A stretch of DNA of 64,000 nt from Dimorphilus gyrociliatus (GCA_904063045.1 CAJFCJ010000037.1:62001-126000), one strand, 5' to 3'; positions 44,270-56,875 are shown, counted from the stretch's first letter. Notes: a model not told the origin generated them from the letters alone. A program made the numbers and translations.

Positions 44270-45234
44270 TATTTGAAGACAGTTAAAAGAAAAGAAAATG
44301 GGAAGTAAATTAATATTCTTTTTTTTCTTTTTTGATGTTTCTTACCATTTTTGGTTTGTAAATAAGAGTTTTATTAAAAAAATCTTCCTAATATTGTTAC
44401 ATTGTTCTTTTCTATAGGGGATGTTGTTGAAAACGCCCACAGTTTTGTGGTTTTTTCCACTGCCACTTTAAAATAACTAACATGCATTAATAAATGTATT
44501 ATTTTGAATACTATTCTATATACTATATACAGTATATATATATGTGTGTAAATTATTAAAACCTACTTTTCCATCTATAAAATTCCATTATATTTTGTTA
44601 CTTAGAATATACCAGTTTTTAATATTTGTACTCATTTCAAGTCAGACATTTTGATTGATTTTTGATATTAATTTTACAAAATTCTCAGTGAAATATTATT
44701 CTGGGAATCTATCAAAAATAAAAAAAGGTAAATTAATTATTATTGACGATAATAGCAGTTTTTCATAACTTTGAAAATAAGTTTATTGGAGTAAATAGTG
44801 AAATTTCTGCCTGCAAAAAAAGCAAAGGTCAAAATCAATTCTGTTCCATTCATGAAAAAGAATGAACAAAAGTTGAAACTAGTTAAATACTTCAATTTCA
44901 AAGTAATTTTTAAGCATGTATGGTCAATTTTCAGGTTGTTCATATGGTTCTGTAATTTAAAGTAACAACATATTTTAATTACATCAAAATGTGATTAAAT
45001 TATTGAAAAATTAACTAAAGTAGTATAAAATGTCAATCATCATTCAAATGTTAGTTCAAACAACATCAGGTGCTCATAATTAAAAGGTGAAAGTACTAAA
45101 CAGCTCTTTGTAGTTTTGTAGTTTATTGCTATTGTTCAAAAAGTGACTTCTGCAGTAAACAATGAAAAGGGTTAGTATAAAAGTGAGTTGATATTTAAGA
45201 AAATTATACTTTGTGAAATAAATGGCTGTTCATC
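43893..45234. other. Intergenic, TA repeat and MITE scrap
   Basis: A TA run is at about 44237-44268. GGGGATGTTGTTGAAAACGCC at 44417 resembles the MITE start at 42815. No gene is supported (the minus ORF at 44740-44943 has no family). AGTATAAAAGTGAG at about 45174 is a TATA-type sequence before the next gene. Confidence 0.45.
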
Positions 45235-45968
45235 ATGAAGTTGACTAAACAGATTTTCTTTTTAATAAGCTTTGCATACTGTTTTATATCAGGTAAAGAG
45301 AGGGCAAGATTCATATCTTGTGTTGGTCTGTCTGTCTGTGTAGCTAAAAATTAATTGGTCATTGTCTATTTTTAGTTGAAGGACAAGATCTTTTTGGATT
45401 TAGTGTCAACAGAAATGCAACCTTATTATCATGTTCTTGATCAATCTTGCTCTGCTGGAAGTGATATGAATATTATAAATGATGCTACAGTTGAGAAATG
45501 TTCAAAGTTTTGTAATGAGAACAAGCAATGTCTGGCTTTTTCAATCAATTATGAGAGAAAGATATGCTGGATAAAGAATAAAATAAAGAGTACAACTCAA
45601 TTTACAGCTACACCAAATAATGCATTCTTTCAGAAAGATTTCAAGCGTTGGTATTACATTCTCCCTATTATTCTTCTTTATTTTCCATTCTAATTTATTC
45701 ATTTCTCCAACTAGTTATGCCAATAAATGGCTATACCAGAGTGGACTATTATAGTATAAAGTTCAATACGGATATTGTTAAACATGATGGAAAAGATTTT
45801 TCAAAGTGTCCTAGTGAGTGTAATAGAAAGAGTTGGTGTCTTGGATTTATCATTTACTATAGTTCATGCCGACTGATTAAAAGCCTATCTGAAAATTATC
45901 ATAAGTTTGGCACACCATTATTTCTCAGTAATGCAAAAAAAAGCCAGTGGGAGAGTCTATTAAAATAA
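45235..45968 (+). CDS. Secreted protein with two PAN/apple-like domains
   Basis: Exon 1 (45235-45292) encodes a signal peptide (MKLTKQIFFLISFAYCFIS). Exon 2 (45376-45646) and exon 3 (45715-45968) each carry a PAN/apple-like unit: KCSKFCNENKQCLAFSINYE with KICWIKN, and KCPSECNRKSWCLGFIIYYS with CRLIKSL. The C..C......C.(A/G)F......C pattern is typical, and PAN domains bind proteins or sugars. Exons 2 and 3 join in phase, but exon 1 is out of phase with exon 2 by one base. Either one base is in error near GATCTTTTTGG (45388-45398) or the real splice differs. Confidence 0.65.
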
Positions 45969-46245
45969 TTTGATTTATCTAAAAATATTAGTGAAACTGT
46001 AATAGAACTGTCATTCAAAAATTCTGCAATGCAAAATATTTGCCTTTTCATTCTATTTTTCCCTAAACCCAATTCTATGACCTCTAAAATAAATGTCTTC
46101 ACTAGTCTATTTCTCATGTTTTTTATAACCTCCAATATTTATTGTTTCATTTTTTGAGCAATGTGTCAGAAGTTGGCCTTTAATTTTACAATTTTCTTGC
46201 TTTAAAATATACCAAATACCAAAGACTTTTAAAAAATTCCTTCAA

Positions 46246-46984
46246 TTACAATTTCAGCCTTTGTTGTGTTAACAAAACATTAATCAAGCTTAATCAATAT
46301 CCAATCAAGAGAAAGTCACAATAACTTCATGATAGCATTAACAATCACTTACTGAGCTATATCACACTTATTTCTGTTATAACTACATTGTATCAGATAA
46401 CAGAGAATTTTTGACTGGAAGAAGAGATTAAAGATGGGAATTCCAGTGAATAAAACTAAAATAAAAGATATTACCAAATTGTAAGAATAATAGAACTGTA
46501 TTCTAAAGTAATACTAGTCCTGTTCACTAAGATGGTTCATTCAGGAATAAATGCCTCTTACTACCTATGTCCTGCATTTTATACAATTCCTTATCAGTTG
46601 TTTACGCCTTGGTATCAACAACAAGGTCAAACCCTAGATATGGATTATTAACAACTAACAGGATCAAGTGTTATCATATTACAATATCATGTAAACCACA
46701 ACAATTTTGTGTAGTTAAACCCTTAAGAGTCAATTGTTACATCATATTTATGTACATAAACACTTGTTATTGTTGTCAAAATGTTTGGTTATGTAATATC
46801 TTACCCTTTGTTTATAAAAAGGGTTGATTCTGGTATGTTTTGCAGAAATATATCTGTTGTTGAGCATTCTTACAAAAACATTCAACCTTTGCTGTCTTTA
46901 GAATTCAGTTTATCAAATTCAGCCTATATCAAATGGAAGAATATTAAACATCTCTGGCTTCTTTGACAATGCAGGCAAGAAAAG
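46246..46984. repeat. Repeat E, long copy (LTR-like)
   Basis: Shares two blocks with 62886-63345: ATTCCTTCAATTACAATTTC through CCAATCAAGA (46246-46322), and ATATGGATTATT through GACAATGCAGGCAA (about 46640-46984). About 290 bases between the blocks are absent from the other copy. A TTTATAAAAAGGGTTGATTC TATA-like motif followed by TTTTGCAGAAATATATC suggests an LTR or another promoter-bearing terminal repeat. The ORFs at 46567-46966 lie inside it and are not genes. Confidence 0.6.
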
Positions 46985-48475
46985 AATTACATAGATTTTT
47001 AATGATGTGGATCAGAGTGAACAATTGCAACATAACACTTACAAGATTGCAAATTGTACTTTGTTGTATTACGATCATAGGAATTTCGTTCTTGTCCCAA
47101 CTGTGTTCATCTGTTTTTTCAACACATTAATCAACTCACTTTCTATTAATGATAAAAAATATAGGCCTAGAGTGTACGGTTTTAAAAATACAGCAAAATG
47201 GCAAGAATTTTTCATAATCCAATTTCCAGTATGACATCATTGACTAACCTTGACACTCCTTTACTATTGTATTTAGACATATCTCATACGAAAATCACAT
47301 CATTGAAGACAAAATAATTTCGCTATTGCCAGGCCTTGTTGAAGATATTGAAAATGGTGGAATGTTCTTTAAAAGATGTTGTATTGGATTTTGGTGTCTA
47401 TTTAAAAACTGTAATTCAAATTCATTTCAATAATACACAACTTCCAGAAAATTATCGTATCACTGTTCAAATATAATAGAAAAAAGAATCAAATCAAAAA
47501 GTCCTTTCTGGTAACAATCCCAACTAATATTTTGTGTTGGTTTCCATTGTCAACTTTAGGTAAAACATTCTAAAAGAAAAATAACTACACATCATGAAAA
47601 CTGGTAAAAAAATTTTTATTTATAATTTCAGTCATTCTATCATCAATAAGAGAATTGACAATAAACAACGACATTAGGATCCGGCTTATAGTATTCTTAA
47701 TCCCTATAAATTCAGTTAATAAGCCATTCATATTCTCATTATCAACTCTATATGAGTATTACACAATTCAAATGGATATATTGCTCAATAGAGGCAGAAA
47801 AAATAGAGAAAATATTGAATATAACCTAAAAGTAAAATGCAAGTATTTTGTTTTTCAAACTGTTTCCAACGCCATCTGGTGTTTGTTTATTTAATTTCAA
47901 AATTGACTTAAGCAGTTATTTCCTGTATAAACAAGTATGATGAGAATCACGTGTCCTTCTTACAATTCTATAATTCTACATTATGTTTGCCAGTAGAAAA
48001 TTATATATTGGATAGTTTCAATTATTTCAAATGCATTAAACAGATTTGCATAGCTTATTGCTCTTTACATTCTCAAAAAATATCCTTTATGGGCCAATTG
48101 ACATTTGAAAATATTATATATCACGTGACTAATCAGATAAAATTTCATTATTTAAAATGCAAAGTATAATTTATTTTATTTTTAGGAAAGACAGAAAAAA
48201 TTCTATGTTTATTGGAGGAAATTTGCTGCAATTAAGGATTCTATGGAGTTGCATGATATTTTTTTTATGGCAGATTTGTTCAAAAGATAATGAATTTGAA
48301 AAAAATGAACCCTATTACAAATTTTTCACCATCTCCAGTTACTGTAGAGGAAGAAAATTGATTAACTTTTGTACATAAATCTACATGAATCTAATACATT
48401 TTAATAACAATATTAAACATTTTCTCTTAGTTATGTCATCAGATACATTAGGTCTTAAGGTGTAGTTACAACAAC
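46985..48475. other. Intergenic, unsupported ORFs
   Basis: ORFs at 47007, 47655, 47951 and 48157 (+) have AT-biased translations with no domain or signal peptide that I trust. No RNA signature seen. Confidence 0.35.
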
Positions 48476-48479
48476 CCTT

Positions 48480-48552
48480 TCTAATCATTTAAAAATTTAC
48501 CAAAGTACTCAATCAAATAGAAGCTTTCAAGTTTGTCCACAAATAGTCATAA
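48480..48552 (-). repeat. Interspersed repeat A
   Basis: Reverse-orientation copy: TCATTTAAAAATTTACCAAA, GTACTCAATCAAATAGAAGC and TTTGTCCACAAATAGTC. Confidence 0.55.
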
Positions 48553-48982
48553 TAAAATGTAATTTTAAATAATCAGTTGACAGTTAGAGAACTGAACTAT
48601 AAACTTTTAAGGATCACATTAGACAACAAGTAAGAATTTACTCTGAAAATGATATGACCAAATTTCTTCCATTTATATTTGTTTACCTTACTGTATGTAG
48701 TAGGAAAAAATTTCTTGGCTGGTGTAGAGATAGAAGATCACCAGGGAAGTGATGCAGAGCACAAGAGTAAATTGTTAATTTACAAAACTGATCTCTTATT
48801 AACAAAGCAAATTATACAGCATTTTCTTATATTAATCTATAAATAATTGATGAAGAGATAAGCAGTTTGTAAAAAGTTTATAAATTTGTAGAACATTATC
48901 CTTAATAATTTACTTAAACCTTTTACTCTATAAATATTGAATTTGAATTTACTGCGAGACTGTTTCTTTCAAAACGTATTGA

Positions 48983-49657
48983 TTGATGGATTATGTTAAA
49001 AACTTTTTACTTGTTATTTCCTGTTTAAATCAAGTTGTTGGATTTTGTCTAAATTTTAATTTAATTTTAATTCGTTTAATTAATAAAGATTTATGGAAAT
49101 TACAAAATTTTGGAGTAACAGCTTTGATAATCACTGACATTCTTTATTCAATAAGCCTACTATTCTTTTATTCTGTCAATAGAGTAGAAATGACTTTTTA
49201 GAGCTGTATCATTCTGATTCAAGCTGTTTTCATGATAATTATTATATCATCTTTTACATTAACATTAATTATGCTTGAAAATGCTATTACCAGTTTACTA
49301 TTATATTTTCCAATTCTTAGAGCAATATACAAACACAGAAGAGCAATTTCTGATTTATCAAATGTTGACAATTCAAGATCAGAAGGAAGTAATATTAAAG
49401 CCTTAACCATTTTATTAATCTACAATACCATTATTATGACTGTACCATCCATAATTGCTCTTTCAACTTATCGTATCAGGAAAAAAATATTTTCTTTGTC
49501 GGATGCAGAGTATAGATTATTTGTTGATTTATTTACAGCAATTACTGTCTCAAATTCAACAATAAATCCCCTTGTTCATAGCTATACAAAATGTTCAATT
49601 AGGCTTCAAACCAAAAAATTCTATAGAAATCTCTTTGAAAAGATTACTTGCAAATAG
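48983..49657 (+). pseudogene. Broken paralogue of the 19945 GPCR
   Basis: It aligns with the intact receptor along its length. TM1 and TM2 are intact up to VEMTF, where TAG at 49199-49201 replaces the Tyr codon of the intact gene. The same frame resumes SCIILIQAVF. A clean in-frame deletion then joins MLEN to AITSLLLYFPILRA, removing the equivalent of bases 20245-20478 (234 bases, 78 codons: the end of TM3, TM4, the second outer loop and the start of TM5). TM6 and TM7 to the final ITCK are preserved. It cannot make a working receptor, though two partial ORFs remain. Confidence 0.85.
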
Positions 49658-49794
49658 TCAGAAGAAAAAAACTGGATTACCTACAATCTACTTCAGATTG
49701 ATCTGAATATCTTTTGGTAAAGTATAGGGAAGGACAATCTGAATCTGAGGGGAAAAGATCATCAAAAATACTTTGATATTTTGCCAACATTTGT

Positions 49795-50090
49795 GTTAGC
49801 AGTGTATGACTGAATATCATAGGCAAACCTCAAAGTATATAAATCCTTGCTATTTTCATTCTATTCAATTGTATCTGGATCCAAGCACCTGGGAACAAAC
49901 TCCTCTGGAGACAGTCTTTGGCAATCTGCTATTACAAATCATCTACACTGCTATTGAACTTTCACATTGTTATTTTCTCAAGTATTTCCATTTCAAATAA
50001 AACATTTAATTAAAACAATTGTTTAAAAGATTCGAGTAGAACCAGTACTGTTTTAACTTCCAAATACATAAATTGGCAAAGCACATCACG
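49795..50090 (+). repeat. LTR family, 3' two-thirds
   Basis: Starts TGACTGAATATCATAGGCAA and contains AAGTATATAAATCCTTGCTA, GATCCAAGCACCTGGGAACA and GATTCGAGTAGAACCAGTAC, in the order of the LTR at 54480-55114 from its TATA box onward. The 5' third is missing. Confidence 0.75.
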
Positions 50091-50300
50091 TGACAATGTT
50101 TGAAAGATATTCACACTTAGATTGAAAATTACAGTCACATTTTATATTTTTGAAATATTTAAAGAGTCACAAATGCTAAACAGAGGAAAAGATTCCCCAA
50201 AATTGGAACAACATTTTCCTAATCCCAACAATGACATAGTTGAGAATTAGTGAATCACAAACAAAACATTTTAAAATTCGTTAAAGCATTTTTTTTCTTT

Positions 50301-52426
50301 TTAAGGATTTACATGACAAATTTCAACACTACTCAATTGTGTTGCAGTTGTACTGATCATAAAGTATAAATTTGTAATTGTACTATTCAGTTGATCACAC
50401 GTAAAAACAAATCTATGATAATTATTATTGCTAATAGCCGCAATTTTCAATGTACAAAACATTACGTCATGTTCTTTGTAAGAGTTTTTATAACCAACTT
50501 GAACATGGATGAAGTTAAATAAATGTTTGTCAAATTTCAAAACAATTTCCGGTTTAGTTTTTATTGAATGCCTATTGATTGGTATTCCATTTAAATTAAT
50601 AGTTTCAATTATAGTTGATTTATTTGGTAGAGCAACGCAAGTAGAAACCAGTCTGTCAGTTAGATATTGGCTTGGTACTTTTGAACACGATTCTCTATTA
50701 TGTATAAAAACGTTTCGTCCATCTATTTTTTAAATAGAAATAATGAGATAAACAAAAAAATAGACACTTTTCAATTTAAATTTCAATGATACCTATGTCA
50801 TTAATTTTGATGCTATTTTTAAAACTGGATTCTTTAGATTTCCATGACACTTCTGTAATTCTATTGACTTTGAACTGAGTAGTTAAAATTGTATTTACAT
50901 TATACAATAGGCCCTTGCCAAATTGAATCGTATCATTAGACATAGAAATCCAAAAATCATTTGTTTCATTACAAAGAATAAAAAATTTATCGACTTCCAT
51001 TGCTTTGACTATGAAATTAGGAGTTACAATTTCAATATAGCTCTTCAATAAATTTGATATGAAAATTTTAAATACAACATCCATATTGGAATAGAATGAA
51101 ATTATTATGTCACCACAATCATCTGAAAAGCTACTGTTTCTTTTGAACAATTGAAAACTGAATGATTTAAATTTGTTATGAATGTAGGATGGAAGTTTAT
51201 AAGCATAAGTGGAAGTGCCTGCTAGTGTGTAGTCTCTTGCAAATAACTCTAATAGAATAGATATTGAACATAATTAAGTTTTAAAATTTTTACAAACTAC
51301 AACAAACCCTTTACAAACACTTGAACTTGTGCAAATCCAATATTTTTATTAGCTTGTATCTCTCTTGATTCTAGATATAGTCCAGTTTCAATAAATTCTT
51401 CATTATACTCAAAACATTGCTGCTTTTGATTTGGTTTTAAATCTTGTAATTTTATTAAACCAGAAGTCCATTTTTCCATTACTTTTATAATATACATTTT
51501 AGATGATTGTTTATTTGTAAGGCAATATATAGTTGGTTTGCCATATTTTTCAAATGTAATATTTATATATTGTCCAATACAGTCACTTCCTGTGCAATCT
51601 GCCACCCATTCTTGCTTATTTTTAAAAAAAAGATAACTTTGAAAATCTAGAGCCAATCGACAATTCCAATTTTCAGATAGTTGACTTTTTGCAGTACAAG
51701 TCGCTCCATTTGCTGTTGAAGAAACATCTGTAAAATAGTCAGCAGATGTCATATTTTCTGATGTATCTGTAAGAGAAGAGAGTAGAGTGATTAAGAAATA
51801 GAAGGACACCCATTTAGAGATTTATATACCATTATCATAGGCATATATCACTATTGAACTTAGGCCTGTATTTCTATTTTTATAACGATGACCAATGATG
51901 AATGTCATCGTTTGAACATTTTTTCCATAATTCAGTTTGGGTAGGTAACATTCAATATTTTTTTCCATATCCAATTTAACATTCATCGATTGTTGGCCAT
52001 TAAAGCAAAATTCAACTTGTTTTACCTTATTTTCATCATTAAAAAATGGTTGAGATAGGCATATTTCGCAAATATCATACTCTTTTTTAAATGTTAACGA
52101 ATATTTTTCTTTATAACAACTAGGACTACAGTTCGAAATCCAAGGATTTATATTAATCCATTGTGGAGATAAAGCATTTTCGCATTCGAATGTAAATAAA
52201 TCAGTTGAAGGTCTTGTTGATTCAGCAGTACAACTAGAATTCATTGACAGATCAGCAATATTTAGCAATTTTTCACCTTAAAATCAAAATTAAAGAATAT
52301 ATCTATCCCTATATCAAGTTATTTAGTTTTACATTGTTTTATCTTACCTATTGCTGTTCCTATTGCTGTTTTTAATAAAAAAACTGGTATTAAACACCAA
52401 ATTTGACTGAAACTAGAATAGAACAT
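50301..52426 (-). CDS. Secreted protein with two related N-terminal modules and a FAMeT-like domain
   Basis: Five exons join in phase on the minus strand to 620 residues: 52426-52348, 52276-51830, 51766-51308, 51248-50793, 50722-50301. Exon 1 is a signal peptide (FSQIWCLIPVFLLKTAIGTA). Exons 2 and 3 encode two similar Cys-containing modules (CTAESTRPSTDLFTFECENA; CTAKSQLSENWNCRLALDFQ), each with W(I/V)..C....C. and an ending like GHRYKNRNTGLSSIVIYAYD, plausibly discoidin-like beta-sandwiches. Exon 4 has YKLPSYIHNKFKSFSFQLFK, then NDFWISMSNDTIQFGKGLLY, the FWIS....I..GKG core of the farnesoic-acid O-methyltransferase-like (Methyltransf_FA) domain, here likely a binding module rather than an enzyme. 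Exon 5 is a further Cys-containing unit. All introns are about 43-70 bases. Confidence 0.75.
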
Positions 52427-52429
52427 TTT

Positions 52430-53880
52430 CAATTTTAGTGAATAATAGTGCTTTTCTTTTTTAAATAAGACGTGTCTAGAAAAAGATAATGAATTTTTTA
52501 TTATCTATTGTTTTGCAGTCAAAAGATAAGATCGATATTAAAAATTTCCAATTTAAATTTGTAAAGAAAATTTAAAACTAGATAAATAAAAATTTCTTTT
52601 TTTAAATTTTTTGTAAACAGTATTAAATATTATCAATAATTTGTTTTAAAACTATTTCAATATGTTGACATTAAAGTTACTTATAGACTTTAACAAAGAA
52701 CATAAATCAATTAACAAGTCACATGGTATGTAAGCGAGTCATTTATTAATATCACTATTATTACTATTATTATTATGTAAACTCTCCAGCCAGGAATGTG
52801 TGCATATAGAAAATAGAGAAAGTAAGCAGAAGATTTCTTGGGATAATTTTTCCATTGGCTAGATGGCAGCATTTGTTTAATAGAGTCACAAACTCGACTA
52901 TGAACATCTGCAAACCAATCTTATTACAAACTCTAAGAGAGTGAAATATTAAAGGTAAAGGTCTGGAGTCTTGTCTCTGGAACTGGCAGAAAATGGTTAG
53001 AGCTCTGATAGAAAACCAACAAATATTGTAAATAATGAGAATCGTTTGAAGCGATTCAGAATTAGGGAAATCAACTGGTAAAGTGACAAATATCTAATGT
53101 TAAAATTGTTTTAGATTTATATGTAGACCCAGAACATGAACATGGGCAAAGAGTAGCAGAGCAACTGTCCTTCCTCATTTGCCATTCTCAAACATTGTCT
53201 CTCTATTCTTCTATATCTCTAAGTTATCATCTCTCCTTCCAGTAGCTTATGCTATTGGTCCCTGTTTCTTGGTATCTGTCTCACGCTAATTTGGTATCTG
53301 GATGGTAAATTAAAGGTTGTCAAAGAACCATTTGTTCAACTTTTCTCCATCCCTTCTTTTATTAAAAAAGATGAAGAAACAAAGCAGTTTGTTAAATCTG
53401 ATAACTTTCTCATTTTTCATCAACTGTATCAAAAATGATAAAACTTGCTCTTGTTAACAGGGGACGAATTTTCCCAGAGACAAGTTTTCCTGCTCCCTTT
53501 TACATTTCATCTTAAAGTTAAATGCACGAACATTGAATTTTTCATATCCAATATTATTGCAGATCATACTAATGTATCTGACAAGTACATTTGACCATTG
53601 CAATTAGTTTTTGAGCAGTTTTCAAAACCTCTTTATTCACTTTTATCTTAAAGATTGCAAATTAAATTAATAATAGAAAGTTAATTTCTAAATAATATAT
53701 ATAATTATTTGGGAAATTTTTTCTCCTTTTTATCCCAAAAATAGATAATGTTCAATTGTATATAATTGGCTTATTAACTTAAATGCACTATTAGTTTTAA
53801 TATTGGTTATAATAATACAGTTTTTACATAAGCCTATAGAGGTAGCCATTGTTTTGATATTTTGATATTGGAAAGAAAAT
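52430..53880. other. Intergenic, nothing recognised
   Basis: Includes a TTATTATTATTA run at about 52750-52777. No gene is supported on either strand. Confidence 0.4.
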
Positions 53881-53881
53881 A

Positions 53882-56875
53882 ATGAAATTTATCATTACAA
53901 TTGTTTTTCTCTGTCTTCTCATTTCTCTAACAAAGTCTACTACTTGTAAGAATGTTCAATTTTCAGCTGTAACACCAGAACTATGCTCAATAAAAGCACA
54001 TGAAATTCTAAATTGGATAGAGGATGATATGCCTCATACTATGAGAGAAAAGGCATATAGAATAGCAATGGAGTATTTCTCATCAAATCCAACATTTACT
54101 TTTTTAAATTTTTGACAAATTTTCCAAAATTATCTGCAAGATTTTAAATGTTAAATCATATTCAGAATTAAGTGAACAATTACTTTCAATTTTAAAATGG
54201 AAAATCTCCTCTGTGGACTTTACTCTTTCAATTCAGAAGGAATTGACACATAGGAGACTCTATTTTGAAAATGATTACTTTCATAGAATTGTTGAAATGT
54301 TGAAAGAAATATTGAATTATCTCCGTGAAAATATTGTCAATGAAAATGTGAATAGAAAATCGAAATTTGTCAAGAAATTTAATGAATTGATAATATATAT
54401 GAATTCAAAATATGGTCCAAATTGGTTGGGCGATATAAGAGCTTCCAGTCTATTTGATATATTTTTCAGGCGTTTTCGTTGTACAACTTTTGTTATATTT
54501 TACATGCTCGAACTCTATTATTTGATGCAACTTATACATGTACATCTTAAAACCAACGCAAGAAAATGCTATAACATTGGCCAAACATAAGTCTGATTAG
54601 TCAGCTTGAAGGCTCATCTTTAATTACCAATAAAGGTTTGGCCAAGTTATAATTTAATTAACTTGCCTAGGGTGTGGCCAAGTTATAATTCAATTAACCT
54701 TCCTAAATGTTCAACCTTGTAACATCCTCTTACTAAACATAAATATGAACTACACATTTCGGCAACTGTAAAGTGATGATTGGATGTCAGAGGCAAACCT
54801 CAAAGTATATAAATCCTCACTATTCTCATTTGGCATGCAGCTTCCATCTGGACCCAAGGACATGGGAAAATCATCTGGAAACAACCTCCACTGGAACCAT
54901 CCATCTACTCCTCAACATTGGAAGACAGTTTGGTAATTTGGCAACCTGCTTTTACAAACTATCTACTCTGCTATCAAACTCTCATATTGTTACTTGCTTA
55001 AGTATTATTATTGTGAAAAAACCGTTTTAATTTAAACATTTGTTTAAAGGTTCGAGTAGAACCAGTATTGTTATAACTTGCAAACACATAAATTGGCCAA
55101 GCAAGAACAGTACATCGTCAATGGAAAACGGTTGATAATGTGAGAGAAGCTGTTGATGCAATAGCTGGTATCATATTTTTATAATAGATGCAAATTTATT
55201 CAAATTGAAGGCAAAATTTTCTTCCCTTCTAGCTAGATATTACAATATGTCTGATCCTAATAACAACTTTAGAGAGGAATTACTTCTTCAGGCTTATAAT
55301 TTAGTAAAAGCCAAATGCAATAAACAAATTAACATTGTAATAAAGTCATTCGACAAAGCCTATAAACTATTTCAATACTTTTATAAAATTGGTGGATTTA
55401 ACCTACCAATCTGCTCCTATGATGACATATTTAATAAAATGATTACTCAATTCAAAGAGAATGAAATTCTGTTTGAAAAATTTTTATCATCAGAAGAAAT
55501 TTTATTTTTTTAGAAAATTTTCTCATCACCAACAGATTTTAAATTAAACAGTTGCAACATTTTCCATTCACAAGATATAGGCAATTTCAATAATAGAATG
55601 GCTATGTATATTGGATTATCTAAGAAACATATAGAAAACTATGAAAGTGCATTATCCTTTTATCTGCTTCCAACCAATTTGTATAGAAATACAATTAGGA
55701 TTAGTGAAGATATTTTCTCATTTATGGCAAATACGAAAATACTTTTGGAATGGCCAATAAAATTTCCACCAATAGAAATTCAAATGTTTTTAGATAGTTT
55801 ATTAAATACTTATGGAGAAAACTGGTTGAAATATTTAGATCCTTTTAATCAGTTTGGTATTCATCATTTGAAAATGAATGGGGATATGAATGAAAAAGTC
55901 TCTGGTCTATTTATAGGTATTGAAAATGAACAGCAATTCTTCCAGAATATAGGCCTATCAAGAAACCAAAAATTGCTCTATAGTATAAAAGCATTAAAAG
56001 ATTTTCTATTTAATAAACAAAATCCTTTACTTTGGAAAAACTATATAAAGATAACAAAAAACTTTTTAAGCATATATAATGGCCTTGAAAAGATTGATGT
56101 CTCTGACCTAATTACCACTCAACCAAAAAAATGTGATTCAAGCAACCATAAGATCATTGAAAATGTATTAAAATTTTGGGAAAAGAACAAAAATCTACTG
56201 AGAAATACTGTATTTCATCTACTTCAAAAACATTTACATTTTGAATTTCCTGCCAATGACATTGCCAAAAGATGGATTTCAGAGTTTTTCTGTATCATTT
56301 TAGAATCTTCAAATGAGGATTTTAAAATAAATTTGTATGGATTTCTTGGAACGAGACTGGAATTTTTTCAACATGATATTATTAAGGTTATAGTTAAAAT
56401 TGGTAATGGAAAGAAGGATGAAAAATTTGCTAAATCTATAAAAATATGGTCAGCCATTTTGGAAGGATATAAACAACTTGAAATAATGAAAGCTAATGGA
56501 GAGAATAAAATGGAAATTGTATCATTTGTTGAAAGTCAATTAGAAAATATAATAAAATCATTTGGAGAGAAATGGACATCAGTATTGAATCCATTTAATC
56601 ATTATATGTTCTCTTTTGACTATAGCTTCTCAGATTCATATTTTATAACAAAAGTGGCAAATTCTCTTGTAAAAGCCAATAACGCTTATGAATTTAATTC
56701 TAAAATGAATTTTCAACACTACGCCGCTGAAAATAGTCAAATAATATTCAATATTCTTGAAAATCTAGTCAAACATGATTTAGGAAATATATGGGATTCT
56801 GCAAATGAATTTGAAAATCTTATTATTCAATTTAATCATACAAAAGTAATGAAGAATTTAATTGAAATGCATTAG
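53882..56875 (+). pseudogene. Secreted helical repeat protein, split by a solo LTR
   Basis: The ATG at 53882 opens a signal peptide (MKFIITIVFLCLLISLTKST). The frame shifts at TTTTT near 54108-54112, continues to 54479, is interrupted by an LTR (54480-55114), and resumes in the same frame at 55119 with QWKTVDNVREAVDAIA. A probable intron follows (donor GTATCA at about 55168, acceptor CTTCTAG at about 55233). The frame then runs to 56875 except for one TAG at 55511-55513. The protein is almost wholly alpha-helical and repeats a signature: YGPNWLGDI, YGENWLKYLDPFN, FGEKWTSVLNPFN. I do not recognise the family. As sequenced it cannot make the full protein; the second half (from 55598, 425 residues) could be expressed alone. 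Confidence 0.6.
54480..55114 (+). mobile_element. Solo LTR, 635 bases, TCGT target duplication
   Basis: Begins TGTACAACTTTTG and ends AACAGTACA (TG...CA). It is flanked by TCGT at 54476-54479 and 55115-55118. Inside are the repeated GGCCAAGTTATAAT motifs, a TATA box (AAGTATATAAATCC, about 54810) and GGTTCGAGTAGAACCAGTAT near the 3' end. No internal retrotransposon genes are present, so it is a recombination-left solo LTR. The size, the 4-base duplication and the gypsy fragments elsewhere suggest Ty3/gypsy. ORF 54773-55030 lies wholly inside it and is not a gene. Confidence 0.88.

Noticed and set aside
47007-48378. Four plus ORFs as a small-gene cluster
   Set aside because: No signal peptides, domains, splice logic or mutual similarity; AT-rich chance ORFs fit.
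54773-55030. 85-codon ORF also seen at 57582-57839 as a duplicated gene
   Set aside because: Both lie wholly inside copies of the LTR; no start context or domain.
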